Origin: JAPPKS01 sp963667895
GTDB taxonomy: Bacteria > Poribacteria > WGA-4E > PCPOR2b
Length of the DNA stretch: 64,000 nucleotides
Assembly (NCBI GenBank): GCA_965223985.1
Contig: OZ245030.1
Location: 2,604,001 to 2,668,000 of the forward strand
Reading direction: 5' to 3'
How positions within the stretch are numbered: position 1 is the first letter of the stretch; each line of letters begins with the position of its first letter. Shown in pieces: positions 34,884-43,428 of the stretch. Made by a program: the position numbers and the translations under genes. The notes below the pieces were generated by a model that did not search any database, had not been told where the DNA came from, and was given only the letters and a program-made list of their open reading frames with translations.

Positions 34884-36263
34884 ATGTTTGAGAGCTTAAC
34901 CGAAAAATTGCAGGGCACCTTCAAAAAGCTGAGTGGCCGCGGAAAGTTGACTGAAAAGAATATATCCGATGCCCTCAGGGAGGTCCGTTTTGCGTTATTG
35001 GAAGCGGATGTGAATTACAAGATTGTCCGTGATTTCATCAATGACGTTAAGGGCAGGGCGCTCGGTGAAGAAGTGCTTGGCAGCCTCACTCCCGAACTTC
35101 AAATTGCCAAGATTTTTAGCGATGAGCTCACGACGCTAATGGGAACTGAAGTTGAGAAAGTCAAGATTGCCTCAAGCGGCCCAACAATTATTATGATGGT
35201 GGGGCTACAAGGTTCTGGGAAGACGACCGCTGCTGCGAAACTTGCTCTCCAATCCCGTACGGAAGGACGTCAACCGCTCTTGGTTGCCGCGGATATTTAT
35301 CGTCCGGCAGCCATTAAGCAGCTTCAGGTGCTCGGTGAGGAGATTGATGTGCCCGTTTTTTCGATGGGAACGGAAGTTTCGCCGGTCAATATTGTTCAAG
35401 CTGCCGTCAAAAGCGCTTTGAGCTTGGCGCAGAACTTCGTTATCATTGACACTGCCGGACGCTTGCACATAAATGAAGAGTTAATGGAAGAGTTGCGGAG
35501 GATTAAGTCAGCTGTTAATCCAACCGAGATTCTACTTGTCGTCGATGCGATGACAGGTCAAGACGCGGTCAATATCGCCGAGCATTTTAACACCGATTTG
35601 GACATTGACGGTGTCATTCTGTCCAAACTTGATGGGGACGCCCGCGGCGGGGCTGCGCTCTCGATTCGTGCCGTAATCCAAAAACCCATCAAGTTTGTCG
35701 GTGTTGGCGAAAAAGTTAGTCCAACAACATTGGAGGAATTTCACCCCGATCGAATGGCTTCACGCATATTGGGTCAAGGTGATTTCAGTACTTTACTCGA
35801 AAGAGCCGAATCCGTTTTTAGTGAAGATCAAGCGAGGGAACTTGAACGTAAACTGACTGACAAGCAGGGCTTGGATTTCGAAGATCTTTTAACCCAGATA
35901 GAGCAGATTAAAAAGATGGGGCCATTAGATCAGCTGATTGAGATGATTCCCGGAATCAATAATTTGCCGACAAAGGGTATACAAGCTGACGAATCACAAT
36001 TGAAATACGCCAAAGCAATTGTACAATCCATGACACCGCAGGAGCGTAGAAATGCACGCCTCCTCAATCATAGCCGTCGCCTTCGGATTGCCAACGGGAG
36101 TGGAACCTCAGTTCGCCAAGTAAACCAATTAGTAGAGCAACTGAAGTTCATGAACCGCATGGTTAAGCAACACGCGGGAGTAGAAATGCCACAACTCACA
36201 AAGAGGCAAATTGGGAATAGACCCAAAAGTATGCTGAAGCGAAAAAAGCGTAAGAGTCGCTAA
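34884..36263 (+). CDS. ffh: Signal recognition particle protein Ffh
   Basis: A 459-residue SRP GTPase that targets nascent membrane proteins. The N-terminal helical bundle is followed by the G domain: GLQGSGKTTAAAKLA, DIYRPAAIKQLQVL, IIDTAGRL and LSKLDGDARGG. The Met-rich M domain (about 325-459) contains IPGINNLP and MTPQERRNARLLNHSRRLRIA. AGGGG precedes the ATG. The 4.5S/SRP RNA was not found in this window. Confidence 0.97.
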   Translation: MFESLTEKLQGTFKKLSGRGKLTEKNISDALREVRFALLEADVNYKIVRDFINDVKGRALGEEVLGSLTPELQIAKIFSDELTTLMGTEVEKVKIASSGPTIIMMVGLQGSGKTTAAAKLALQSRTEGRQPLLVAADIYRPAAIKQLQVLGEEIDVPVFSMGTEVSPVNIVQAAVKSALSLAQNFVIIDTAGRLHINEELMEELRRIKSAVNPTEILLVVDAMTGQDAVNIAEHFNTDLDIDGVILSKLDGDARGGAALSIRAVIQKPIKFVGVGEKVSPTTLEEFHPDRMASRILGQGDFSTLLERAESVFSEDQARELERKLTDKQGLDFEDLLTQIEQIKKMGPLDQLIEMIPGINNLPTKGIQADESQLKYAKAIVQSMTPQERRNARLLNHSRRLRIANGSGTSVRQVNQLVEQLKFMNRMVKQHAGVEMPQLTKRQIGNRPKSMLKRKKRKSR

Positions 36264-36307
36264 AAAAATCAGCAAATCATCAATCTAAACGAATGAGGAG
36301 GTAATAT

Positions 36308-36715
36308 TTGTCAGTTAGAATTAGACTCCAACGACATGGAAGAAAAAAACGCCCCTTTTATCGGCTCGTAGCTGCGGATTCACGTAGCCAAAGGGATGGG
36401 CGCTTTCTTGAAGGGCTTGGGTATTATGATCCATTGACCGATCCAGCGGAAATCGTCGTCAATGAAGAAAAGGTGTTGAAATGGCTAAAGCTAGGCGCAC
36501 GACCCTCGGATACAGCTAAAAATCTGTTGTCAAAAGTAGGAATCTGGGAGAAGTTCATCAACGAAAAACTGGGGAAGCCCACTCCGAGCCGGGAAGCAGA
36601 ACCGCCTCCGGAGAACGATCCTGCACCTTCAGCAGAAGAGCCTGCTCCAACTTCCGAGGAAGAAACAAAGGAAAAAACATCCTCAGAGACGACTTCGGAA
36701 GAATCTGAGGCATGA
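36308..36715 (+). CDS. rpsP: 30S ribosomal protein bS16
   Basis: A 135-residue bS16 with core motifs VRIRLQRHGRKKRPFYRLV and FLEGLGYYDPLT. The start is TTG at 36308 with GAGGAGG eight bases before it. The first 90 residues match the family's normal length. The last 45 residues are an acidic, Pro/Ser/Thr/Glu-rich tail (EPPPENDPAPSAEEPAPTSE) of unknown role, which many bacteria lack. It is co-directional with ffh and khpA. Confidence 0.96.
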   Translation: MSVRIRLQRHGRKKRPFYRLVAADSRSQRDGRFLEGLGYYDPLTDPAEIVVNEEKVLKWLKLGARPSDTAKNLLSKVGIWEKFINEKLGKPTPSREAEPPPENDPAPSAEEPAPTSEEETKEKTSSETTSEESEA

Positions 36716-36880
36716 GATAAAGATGTGGTTCTGAACTCATTTCCATGGCGTATTCTAACGGTTACGGTCCGAAATACGCCACTTGTCGTTACGTAGGGTG
36801 AGGCGGTGCTCATCCGTTTTGATTTCAGTGACTGATGCTCATCCGAGAAACCCTCGAATTGGACCTCATAGGGGTGTTTC

Positions 36881-37114
36881 ATGTTCAAAGATTTGATTGA
36901 ATATATTGCGCAATCTCTAGTTGACCATCCGGAGCAAGTTAAGGTCCATGAAGTCGAAAGGGACAAGGTAACGGTGCTAGAGTTGAGCGTTGCAGCGGAC
37001 GATTTGGGCAAGGTCATTGGTAAGCATGGGCGCACAGCGAAAGCCATGAGGGCAGTATTGCTTGCAGCTGGAATTAAGGTCAACAAAAAAACAGTGCTGG
37101 AAATCATTGAATAG
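36881..37114 (+). CDS. khpA: KH-domain RNA-binding protein KhpA
   Basis: A 77-residue protein with a single KH domain, containing the GxxG loop in LGKVIGKHGRTAKAMRAVL. KhpA acts with KhpB in RNA regulation of cell elongation in Firmicutes. It occupies its usual position between rpsP and the ylqD/trmD genes. AGGGG precedes the ATG. Confidence 0.93.
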   Translation: MFKDLIEYIAQSLVDHPEQVKVHEVERDKVTVLELSVAADDLGKVIGKHGRTAKAMRAVLLAAGIKVNKKTVLEIIE

Positions 37115-37175
37115 GAATAGCGCCTTGATCTGCGAAAGGGCTTTCCTTGTGCCAATAAGTACTTGAGAATAAACG

Positions 37176-37583
37176 ATGGCTGTCATTGTAAAACGACCTG
37201 TTGTTGTGAAGAATATTGTTACGCAGGCTTTTAAGGAACAACTCACAGCAGAGCTTGAGCGGGCAATGCGTCAGATTGAGGAGTGGCTTGAACAGGAGGA
37301 ATTTAAAAGCCGGCGCATGATTTCAGAAGCGCAAAAACATGATGCGCGTCGAGTCAGTCAGTTGCGTGAGCAAGCAAGACAGGAACGAGAAAAGCAAGAA
37401 CAGGTCAGGAATAACCTCAAGCAGAAGTTAGAACAAGTTCAACAGCTTGCAATTGACAGTCAATTCGTCAGCGGCACATATGATGCACCTGTAAAAATTG
37501 AAGTTGGCGATGACATTCGCACGAAGTTGTCTCAGGCGGAAGTGATTGTTAAAGATGGTACTGTTGTTCGGATTATTGAATGA
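37176..37583 (+). CDS. ylqD: YlqD-like coiled-coil protein
   Basis: A 135-residue protein with the YlqD pattern: an N-terminal strand (VVVKNIVTQAFKEQL), a long charged helix (ELERAMRQIEEWLEQEEF, then QARQEREKQEQVR) predicted as a coiled coil, and a C-terminal beta segment (APVKIEVGDDIRTKL). YlqD lies between khpA/ylqC and rimM in Bacillus; here rimM is missing and trmD follows with an ATGA overlap. Its function is unknown. Confidence 0.85.
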   Translation: MAVIVKRPVVVKNIVTQAFKEQLTAELERAMRQIEEWLEQEEFKSRRMISEAQKHDARRVSQLREQARQEREKQEQVRNNLKQKLEQVQQLAIDSQFVSGTYDAPVKIEVGDDIRTKLSQAEVIVKDGTVVRIIE

Positions 37584-38308
37584 AAATTGATGTCATTGCG
37601 CTATTCCCAGAAATCATACTCCCTGCGCTGCAAGTAGGTATCTTAAAGCGGTCTCAAGATGCCGAAATATTAACAATTAAGGTTCACAATCTTCGGGATT
37701 TTACGGCGGATCGGCATCAAACCGTCGATGATTATCCCTACGGCGGCGGGGCAGGGATGATTATGAAGCCTGAACCCCTGTTTGCTGCCATCAAAACATT
37801 GAATCCCGACTCGACAGCGCGAGTCATCTATTTGACTCCCCAGGGTAGCCCTTTTACCCAGTCACTTGCCGAATCCCTTTCGCTTGAATCGCATCTTGTG
37901 CTGATATGTGGACGTTACAAAGGAATTGATGAAAGGGTGCGAATAAAGTTGGTCACAAACGAGATTTCCGTTGGCGACTATGTACTGAGCGGGGGCGAGA
38001 TTCCGGCGCTTGTACTGATTGATGCAGTCGGGCGGGTTTTGCCGCGAGCGTTGGGAGATTATGAGTCAGCACAGGGTGATTCATTTAGCCTAGAATTACT
38101 CGATCACCCGCACTACACCCGACCGGTGGAGTTTGAGGGAATGAAAGTTCCTGAAGCCCTCTTGAGCGGGCATCATGAAAAAATTTCGAGCTGGCGGTAT
38201 GAACAGTCGCTCAAACGGACTGCTGAACAACGTCCAGACTTACTCAAGAAGTATCAGCTAACGGACGAGGATATCGCGTACTTGAATTCGCTAAAACCTG
38301 AGCGGTAA
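37580..38308 (+). CDS. trmD: tRNA (guanine37-N1)-methyltransferase TrmD
   Basis: A 242-residue knotted SPOUT methyltransferase making m1G37. Motifs: IDVIALFPEIILPAL at the N-terminus, VIYLTPQGSPFTQSL, LICGRYKGIDERV, ISVGDYVLSGGEIPALVLID and LLDHPHYTRPVEF. It overlaps ylqD by four bases (ATGA). rplS follows, but rimM, often the gene before trmD, is absent. Confidence 0.97.
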   Translation: MKIDVIALFPEIILPALQVGILKRSQDAEILTIKVHNLRDFTADRHQTVDDYPYGGGAGMIMKPEPLFAAIKTLNPDSTARVIYLTPQGSPFTQSLAESLSLESHLVLICGRYKGIDERVRIKLVTNEISVGDYVLSGGEIPALVLIDAVGRVLPRALGDYESAQGDSFSLELLDHPHYTRPVEFEGMKVPEALLSGHHEKISSWRYEQSLKRTAEQRPDLLKKYQLTDEDIAYLNSLKPER

Positions 38309-38364
38309 ACCAAGAGCGTGGGTGGAATCAATTTACATAAAGTTATAAAAGGAGAGATGAAACA

Positions 38365-38721
38365 ATGAATCTGATAGAATCTGTTGAAAGTAAATATGTT
38401 AAAGATGATATTCCTAATTTTGGTCCAGGAGATTTGGTGACAGTGAACACCCGTATTCGCGAGGGGAAAAAGGAACGCACTCAAGCGTATGAGGGAACCG
38501 TGATTCGACGTACTCAAGGTGGATTGAGTTCAACCTTTACAGTTCGCCGGGTCGCGTATGGAGAAGGAATCGAAAGAACTTTCCCGCTTCACTCACCAAA
38601 CATTGAGAGTATTCAGGTCATTCGATACGGAGCGGTACGGCGAGCAAAACTGTATTACTTACGAAATAGGACTGGAAAATCGACGCGAATCCGTGAGAGG
38701 AAGCAACCGACTGACCGATAA
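38365..38721 (+). CDS. rplS: 50S ribosomal protein bL19
   Basis: A 118-residue bL19 with the family pattern (PNFGPGDLVTVNTRI, RTQAYEGTVIRR, GEGIERTFPLHSPNI, RRAKLYYLRNRTGKS). It has a normal ribosome site and length, and is the last gene of the ffh-rpsP-trmD transcription unit. Confidence 0.97.
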   Translation: MNLIESVESKYVKDDIPNFGPGDLVTVNTRIREGKKERTQAYEGTVIRRTQGGLSSTFTVRRVAYGEGIERTFPLHSPNIESIQVIRYGAVRRAKLYYLRNRTGKSTRIRERKQPTDR

Positions 38722-38761
38722 ACCTCTCAACGGCGCTAACCTCCAAGGTTGTACAAGGATT

Positions 38762-39754
38762 ATGGGACAAACTCAACCGAAAACAGACACTGCGACAGAG
38801 AGTGAAAGCCAGGGGCGCGTGGATGAACTCCGCTTCTGTGTCGTTGCGGATTGGCACGGCGCGCATGAACCGTTCAGCCAGTTGGCGAATCGTCTCATCG
38901 AAGAGCGACCTGAATTCGTGCTTGTTCCGGGCGATCTGGTAAATGCGAAGGGAGGCGATTCTGCCCCTTGGGAGCAATTCTTTTCGGGCATCCACCCGTT
39001 GCTTGACGCCGGTATCGTGTATTTTCCCGTACCGGGCAATCACGATTTGGATGGGGACATCGCAGCCGCTCAGCAACAGTGGATCGAACGACTGAACCTC
39101 CCGGATAATCAGTTCTTCTATTCCTTCAATGCGAGCCACGCTCACTTCACGGGTCTGTGTGTCACTAGCAAGATGCTCCACGATGAGTTCGATCTGCCCG
39201 AAGGGCGTATGACACAATTCCAATGGTTCGAAGGCGATATGGAGTCCTCACGTGATGCGCGCTGGCGGTTCATCTTCCACCATGAGCCGGGCGCAGCGTT
39301 CTGCCGACTCAGCGCTCCCGAGGACGGTGCTGGGACTCCGGATGTATCTGAATCTGTGGAGCCTCTGGCTTGGCGCGAGGGGGTGGATCTCATCTTTCGA
39401 GGTCACCAACATCTCTATGAGCGCACTTATCCCGTCAATCCAAGCGGGAAGGTGCGTGACGACCGCCGCGGTGTTGTTCTCATAACCGTCGGCGGCGGTA
39501 ACATCAACTACCGTCCAATAGATCCGATGGATGCCGTTCCCCGATGGTTCGACGCCGTAATCAGCGTACATCAGATGCACTACCTCACGATTCAGTTGGC
39601 TGGGGATAGGCTGGAGGCAGAAGCGAAGAATCTTGACGGGGATGTGTTCGACCGATTCACCATCCAGAAATTACCCGACGGCTCGCGAGATTGGAAAGGG
39701 CTCCCACCGACGCCCGTTTTCCTTGTTGAAAACCAAACCCAACCCTACGAATGA
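38762..39754 (+). CDS. Calcineurin-like metallophosphoesterase
   Basis: A 330-residue metallophosphoesterase. Metal ligands are in VVADWHG (DxH), LVPGDLVNA, PVPGNHDLDGD (GNHD), IFHHEPG and IFRGHQHLYERTYP (GHxH). I chose the ATG at 38762, since the longer frame reaches back into rplS. It seems cytoplasmic because no signal peptide is visible. Phosphodiesterase or phosphomonoesterase activity is likely, but the substrate is unknown. It follows rplS closely and may be a passenger. Confidence 0.86.
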   Translation: MGQTQPKTDTATESESQGRVDELRFCVVADWHGAHEPFSQLANRLIEERPEFVLVPGDLVNAKGGDSAPWEQFFSGIHPLLDAGIVYFPVPGNHDLDGDIAAAQQQWIERLNLPDNQFFYSFNASHAHFTGLCVTSKMLHDEFDLPEGRMTQFQWFEGDMESSRDARWRFIFHHEPGAAFCRLSAPEDGAGTPDVSESVEPLAWREGVDLIFRGHQHLYERTYPVNPSGKVRDDRRGVVLITVGGGNINYRPIDPMDAVPRWFDAVISVHQMHYLTIQLAGDRLEAEAKNLDGDVFDRFTIQKLPDGSRDWKGLPPTPVFLVENQTQPYE

Positions 39755-39879
39755 CCCAATCCGTGAATAAGTGCCAGAAGATTTCGCGATTGATTGCCAC
39801 AAACGTTAAGCAACACGACTAATCCCGAAAACCCCGCCACGAGACAACTGCTATACTACCCGTACTAACACGATTCCCC

Positions 39880-39908
39880 TTGACTTTTGACCGTTTTTAG
39901 TTTATAAT
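39880..39908 (+). promoter_or_regulatory. Strong sigma-70-type promoter without an adjacent gene
   Basis: TTGACT at 39880-39885 and TATAAT at 39903-39908 are 17 bases apart. Transcription would start near 39915. The first gene (40211) lies beyond a terminator, so the promoter probably serves the RNA at 39915-40062. Confidence 0.75.
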
Positions 39909-39914
39909 TTCGTC

Positions 39915-40062
39915 CATTCAGTTCTCCTTATTCAGTTGCGGTGTGGTTAGCAGGATAAGGCGAGACCCCGCCAACTGCCGAACTCATATACTCCATATAA
40001 ATTTAATATTCAGGTTTTATACAAAAGCCCTAGCTGCCCATGGAAGTTAGGGCTTTATTTCT
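39915..40062 (+). ncRNA. Candidate small structured RNA (about 150 nt)
   Basis: A near-consensus promoter at 39880-39908 and a rho-independent terminator at 40024-40062 enclose about 150 bases with no credible reading frame. The middle contains nested stems, GCAG...CTGC around GGCG...CGCC, in the segment 39945-39990. It does not match 6S, SRP, tmRNA, RNase P or tRNA as I know them. It could instead be the leader and attenuator of the DUF4268 gene. Confidence 0.45.
40024..40062 (+). terminator. Rho-independent terminator of the candidate small RNA
   Basis: AAAGCCCTA at 40024-40032 pairs with TAGGGCTTT at 40048-40056, followed by ATTTCTTT. Confidence 0.78.
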
Positions 40063-40210
40063 TTACGTTTACGAACTTCTAGACGTATCGTGTCTGACAT
40101 TAGGATGAATACTACAGTTGTGCCCAGTAATGTATATTTTTTCCAATGAAACGCATAAAGTCGATGATGCTGCTACAAAGTCCGTGAGCTGGACGGAAAG
40201 AGGTGACGAA

Positions 40211-41149
40211 GTGACTGAGAAGATTGGACGTTTGAAAAAGGTGTCTTTGCGCGAAGTGTGGCCCCGTGAACCACACGATTTCACACCGTGGCTTGCGGAA
40301 AACCTTGATGTGTTGAACGATACGATTGACTTGTTACTCTCAATTGTAGAACGTGAGCATCCAGCGGGCGAGTTCAGCGCAGACCTCCTTGCAGAGGATG
40401 AATCTGGCAATCTTGTCATTATTGAAAATCAACTTGAGCGTAGCGACCATGACCACCTCGGCAAGGTGATTACTTATTTGACGGTACTCGGTGCAAAAGC
40501 CGCTATCTGGATTGTATCTGATCCTAGACCTGAACACATCACCGCAATCTCTTGGCTGAATGAATCGTATTCAGCGTCCTTCTATCTGATAAAACTTGAG
40601 GCGATTCGGATTGGTGACTCATTGCCAGCGCCGATGCTGACACTTATTGTTGGCTCAAGTGAGGAGAGTCAACAGGCTGGCGACACAAAGAAAGAACTCA
40701 AAGAGCGCAACCTTCTCCGCAATCGATTTTGGACGCAGTTGTTGAATCGTGCTAGAGAAAGAACGCCGTTACATGCCAACATTGCGCCAAGTGATCGGTC
40801 ATACCTATGGACACCAGTAAAAAATGGATTATACCTCCGCTACGGTATCCAGCAACACACATCTGATGTAAAACTGTACATCGATCGAGGCGCAGATAGG
40901 AAGGATAGTGAGAACAGTGAGATTTTCGATGCGCTCGTTGAGGCTAAAGGAGAGATTGAAGAAGCCTTTGGTGAACCGCTTGAATGGTATCGACTCGAAG
41001 GCAAACGTGCTTGTCGAATCGACAAACAACTTTCTCTGGGGGGCTACCGCGATGAGGAGAAGTGGCACGAGATACAGGATGCGATGATCGATACGATGAT
41101 TCGACTGGATAACGCACTGAAGCCTCATATTGACAAGTTATCAATCTAG
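40211..41149 (+). CDS. DUF4268 protein with a PD-(D/E)xK-like nuclease segment
   Basis: A protein of about 312 residues. The family start (GRLKKVSLREVWPREPHDFT) is close to the N-terminus; I chose GTG 40211 because GAGGTG lies just before it and the family usually starts there. An ATG at 40118 would add 31 atypical residues. A nuclease-like core FSADLLAEDESGNLVIIENQ with LERSDHDHLGKVITYL follows, then the DUF4268 region (RNRFWTQLLNRARERTPLH, YLRYGIQQ). Members are linked to restriction and defence loci. Here the gene is solitary, with palindromic repeats after it. Confidence 0.82.
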   Translation: MTEKIGRLKKVSLREVWPREPHDFTPWLAENLDVLNDTIDLLLSIVEREHPAGEFSADLLAEDESGNLVIIENQLERSDHDHLGKVITYLTVLGAKAAIWIVSDPRPEHITAISWLNESYSASFYLIKLEAIRIGDSLPAPMLTLIVGSSEESQQAGDTKKELKERNLLRNRFWTQLLNRARERTPLHANIAPSDRSYLWTPVKNGLYLRYGIQQHTSDVKLYIDRGADRKDSENSEIFDALVEAKGEIEEAFGEPLEWYRLEGKRACRIDKQLSLGGYRDEEKWHEIQDAMIDTMIRLDNALKPHIDKLSI

Positions 41150-41302
41150 CTTTAGCATCTTAACGGAGGCTCAAGGATTGTATGATGGAGGCAACACACT
41201 ACTCTTTACCGCTGCCGCAAAAGGTTAGCAGGGCGTTATTCAGATCTCCCCTGGTTGAACCTAGAAAATTAGCGCTGTAATTCCGGAATACAACGATTGA
41301 TT

Positions 41303-41528
41303 AGCTCTTGTAGGTTGGGTTGAGCGGAGTTGTGAAATCGGCGAGGTAGGAAGTATGGATTCCGGAAGGTGATTTTGTATGAACTTTGTTACAGTGAAGC
41401 GAAACCCAACGATCAAGCGACCGAACAGGGAGCGCGATAGTTTTGGTGTCGCTGAAGACTACCGCCTTCGCTATTCGCTCAGTTGATCGTTAGGTTTCGC
41501 CTACGGCTCTACCCAACCTACAAGAGCT
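41303..41528. repeat. GTAGGTTGGGT palindromic repeat, copy 3
   Basis: The ends are perfect 18-bp inverted repeats, AGCTCTTGTAGGTTGGGT and its reverse complement. Internal blocks (AACCCAACGATCAAGCGACC, TCGCTCAGTTGATCGTTAGG) match the other copies. It lies in a gene-free stretch (41150-41640). Confidence 0.82.
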
Positions 41529-41640
41529 GTTTGCCATTTTTTCACAATCTGTTGTAAGACTAGGGAGGTCGTGGAAGAGTAAACCATGGGCATGACGCGT
41601 TATCCATTGAAAGTCGAGCCGCTTTTGCTGTTAAACTGCT

Positions 41641-42006
41641 ATGCAAAACTACAAAGACACACTCGCAAAAATTGCAAATCAAATGAACGCAAAGATAGCT
41701 TCTGAAACAGCTACTCCTGAACAGAATGAGTTGAAGAAGCGGTATGGGAGAATTTTCCAAACAGACCACTGTTCCCTGCGTTTGGCGGAGCGTAATCTTG
41801 AGATTCCGAGAGACATTGTCCGCAAGAGGCTTATTGAGTTAGAGCGTAGTAAGGCTGCTCTGTTCGATAGTGAAACCAACGCATTCATTCCTATCGAACC
41901 AAAGAATGCAAAAGACTGGGAAGCTATCACTGCATATAAAGTGAACAGTTTAGAGGAGGCTCAATTTGAGGCGGAAAAGACAGGTGCTCAACTTTTGGTT
42001 TTTTAA
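41641..42006 (+). CDS. Hypothetical protein
   Basis: A 121-residue soluble protein with no recognised family. The segment YGRIFQTDHCSLRLAERNLE precedes a charged helix (DIVRKRLIELERSKAALFD), and the end reads FEAEKTGAQLLVF. No ribosome site precedes the ATG. The gene lies between two palindromic repeats, in an accessory zone. Confidence 0.5.
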   Translation: MQNYKDTLAKIANQMNAKIASETATPEQNELKKRYGRIFQTDHCSLRLAERNLEIPRDIVRKRLIELERSKAALFDSETNAFIPIEPKNAKDWEAITAYKVNSLEEAQFEAEKTGAQLLVF

Positions 42007-42609
42007 CATTTGAGTGCCGATCAAAAAGAGACGTAATTAAGGATTTGGGCTTGAAACCAAACTACACCATAAACAATTACCTATCACTATAGGGTTTGTC
42101 TAAGCGATAAGCCAAGACAAAACTACGCACGCCTGAGTCTAAATCCCTCTGCATCATTACTATCTGGACAAAAGTTTAATCTGCCATCATGGAGTGTCCA
42201 TGTAGCAGAAACTTGAAGTGCCAACGCTAATTTTGACCAGCTTTTGTAGGTTGGGTTGAGATCAACTGAGCGAATAGCGAAGGCGATAGTTTTCTCCGAA
42301 ACCCAACGCTTTTTAATTGCCTTGAACGAATCAACAATGCCAACCGGCAAAAAGCGGGAAATTCGACACCGCCGCAATTATCAACGAAACGCTTATTTGC
42401 TTTGCATGTTGTCAGCAGGTATAGAAAAAGCATAAAAATGGCTGGATCGCTTTCTTCAAGTGTGTCTCCATCTTACTCTGATGGACGTGTCTATGTGAGG
42501 TTTACTGAAGTGACCCCCTCGCCTCCGTTATTGTCTGTTCCCTGCCGCCAAAAAGACGGTAACGCCCTGCTCTTTTTTATGTTATCATCCCAAAAAGGAG
42601 GAAAAACTC
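42007..42609. other. Gene-poor stretch holding a partial palindromic repeat
   Basis: Apart from the repeat at 42244-42307 and the ribosome site (AAGGAGG at about 42596) of the next gene, I see no gene here. A frame at 42402-42695 overlaps the next gene's start and lacks protein-like composition. Confidence 0.4.
42244..42307. repeat. GTAGGTTGGGT palindromic repeat, partial copy 4
   Basis: Begins TTGTAGGTTGGGTTGAG and contains ATCAACTGAGCGAATAGCGA and GGCGATAG, but ends at ACCCAAC without the final ACCTACAA and lacks the second half. It is a truncated relative of copies 1-3. Confidence 0.65.
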
Positions 42610-43428
42610 ATGGTAAAATTTGTCGTTGTAACCCTAATTTTACTTACATGCGCTGGTATGGCGTATGGAAGTTTGGTAGACAAAAGCGAACTTGATGTCG
42701 AGATGTTTGGTTTGTTCCATATGCTCGACGAATGTGTGTTTGTTGCTGTCGGGCGAGTGGACTTGCTGCAAGGTGTTTATCGTAAGAACCTGCATTATGA
42801 CGAGTACCATCGGTCATGGTCCAGCTTAATGTGCACCGATGTCTACTTTCGCATCGAACACCTGGTCAAAGGCGAACCGAATTTAGGCAAAAAGTACCGC
42901 AGGTTCATATACGAAGGCGGGACAGGCTACTCGCCGAAGCACGACGAGGTATATACAATGTCGACAAGCACCGAGCCGGGCTATGAAGTTGGTGACAAAA
43001 TGTTCTTATTTCTAACGAACAAGTCCGGCGGTTCGGGGTATAGAACTGGCTGGCCGTATGATGGCTGCTATGTCTATATGGGCGCTTACCGGAATGTCGG
43101 GAATCAGATGCTAGAAGGCGAGCATCCGACAGTCGGGTTTACTTATCCCAGAGCCGACGGCCCCCGGCACAGATACCGCCTCCCTATTCAGGTAGCTGTA
43201 AATATTGCCAGGGCGTATGTTGCCGATAAGGAAGCGGCTATTCTATTGGAAGATATCATTAGAGCAAAAGCGAAAATATCGGTGCGAGGCGAATACGATT
43301 TGCCGCAGGAACTGATAACACGGTTAAACGAAATGGCTAAGGATATTATTGAAGGCCGAGAACTAAGGGAATTTGATTGGAAGTATTGGTTAAAGCCGCC
43401 GAAGGCGTCCAATGAAAGTACTGATTAG
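42610..43428 (+). CDS. Unknown secreted protein
   Basis: A 272-residue protein with a clear signal peptide (MVKFVVVTLILLTCAGMAYG) and AAGGAGG before the ATG. Features: HMLDECVFVAVGRVDLLQG, then Gly/Tyr-rich strands (FIYEGGTGYSPKHDEVYTM; YEVGDKMFLFLTNKSGGSGY) and a helical tail. The family is unrecognised; the middle resembles small beta-barrel or OB-like secreted proteins. It overlaps the next (LamG) gene by 17 bases, implying one operon of exported proteins. Confidence 0.7.
   Translation: MVKFVVVTLILLTCAGMAYGSLVDKSELDVEMFGLFHMLDECVFVAVGRVDLLQGVYRKNLHYDEYHRSWSSLMCTDVYFRIEHLVKGEPNLGKKYRRFIYEGGTGYSPKHDEVYTMSTSTEPGYEVGDKMFLFLTNKSGGSGYRTGWPYDGCYVYMGAYRNVGNQMLEGEHPTVGFTYPRADGPRHRYRLPIQVAVNIARAYVADKEAAILLEDIIRAKAKISVRGEYDLPQELITRLNEMAKDIIEGRELREFDWKYWLKPPKASNESTD

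Noticed and set aside
38558..38761. Extra N-terminal extension of the metallophosphoesterase into rplS
   Set aside because: The 68 codons overlap rplS in another frame, and the domain begins after the ATG at 38762.
39935..39995. A tRNA-like segment (GTGGTTAGCAGGATAA)
   Set aside because: No acceptor or T-arm pairing can be drawn, so it is treated as part of the candidate small RNA.
42402..42695. A 97-codon plus-strand frame before the secreted protein at 42610
   Set aside because: It overlaps the start of a gene with a clear ribosome site and signal peptide, and has no ribosome site itself.
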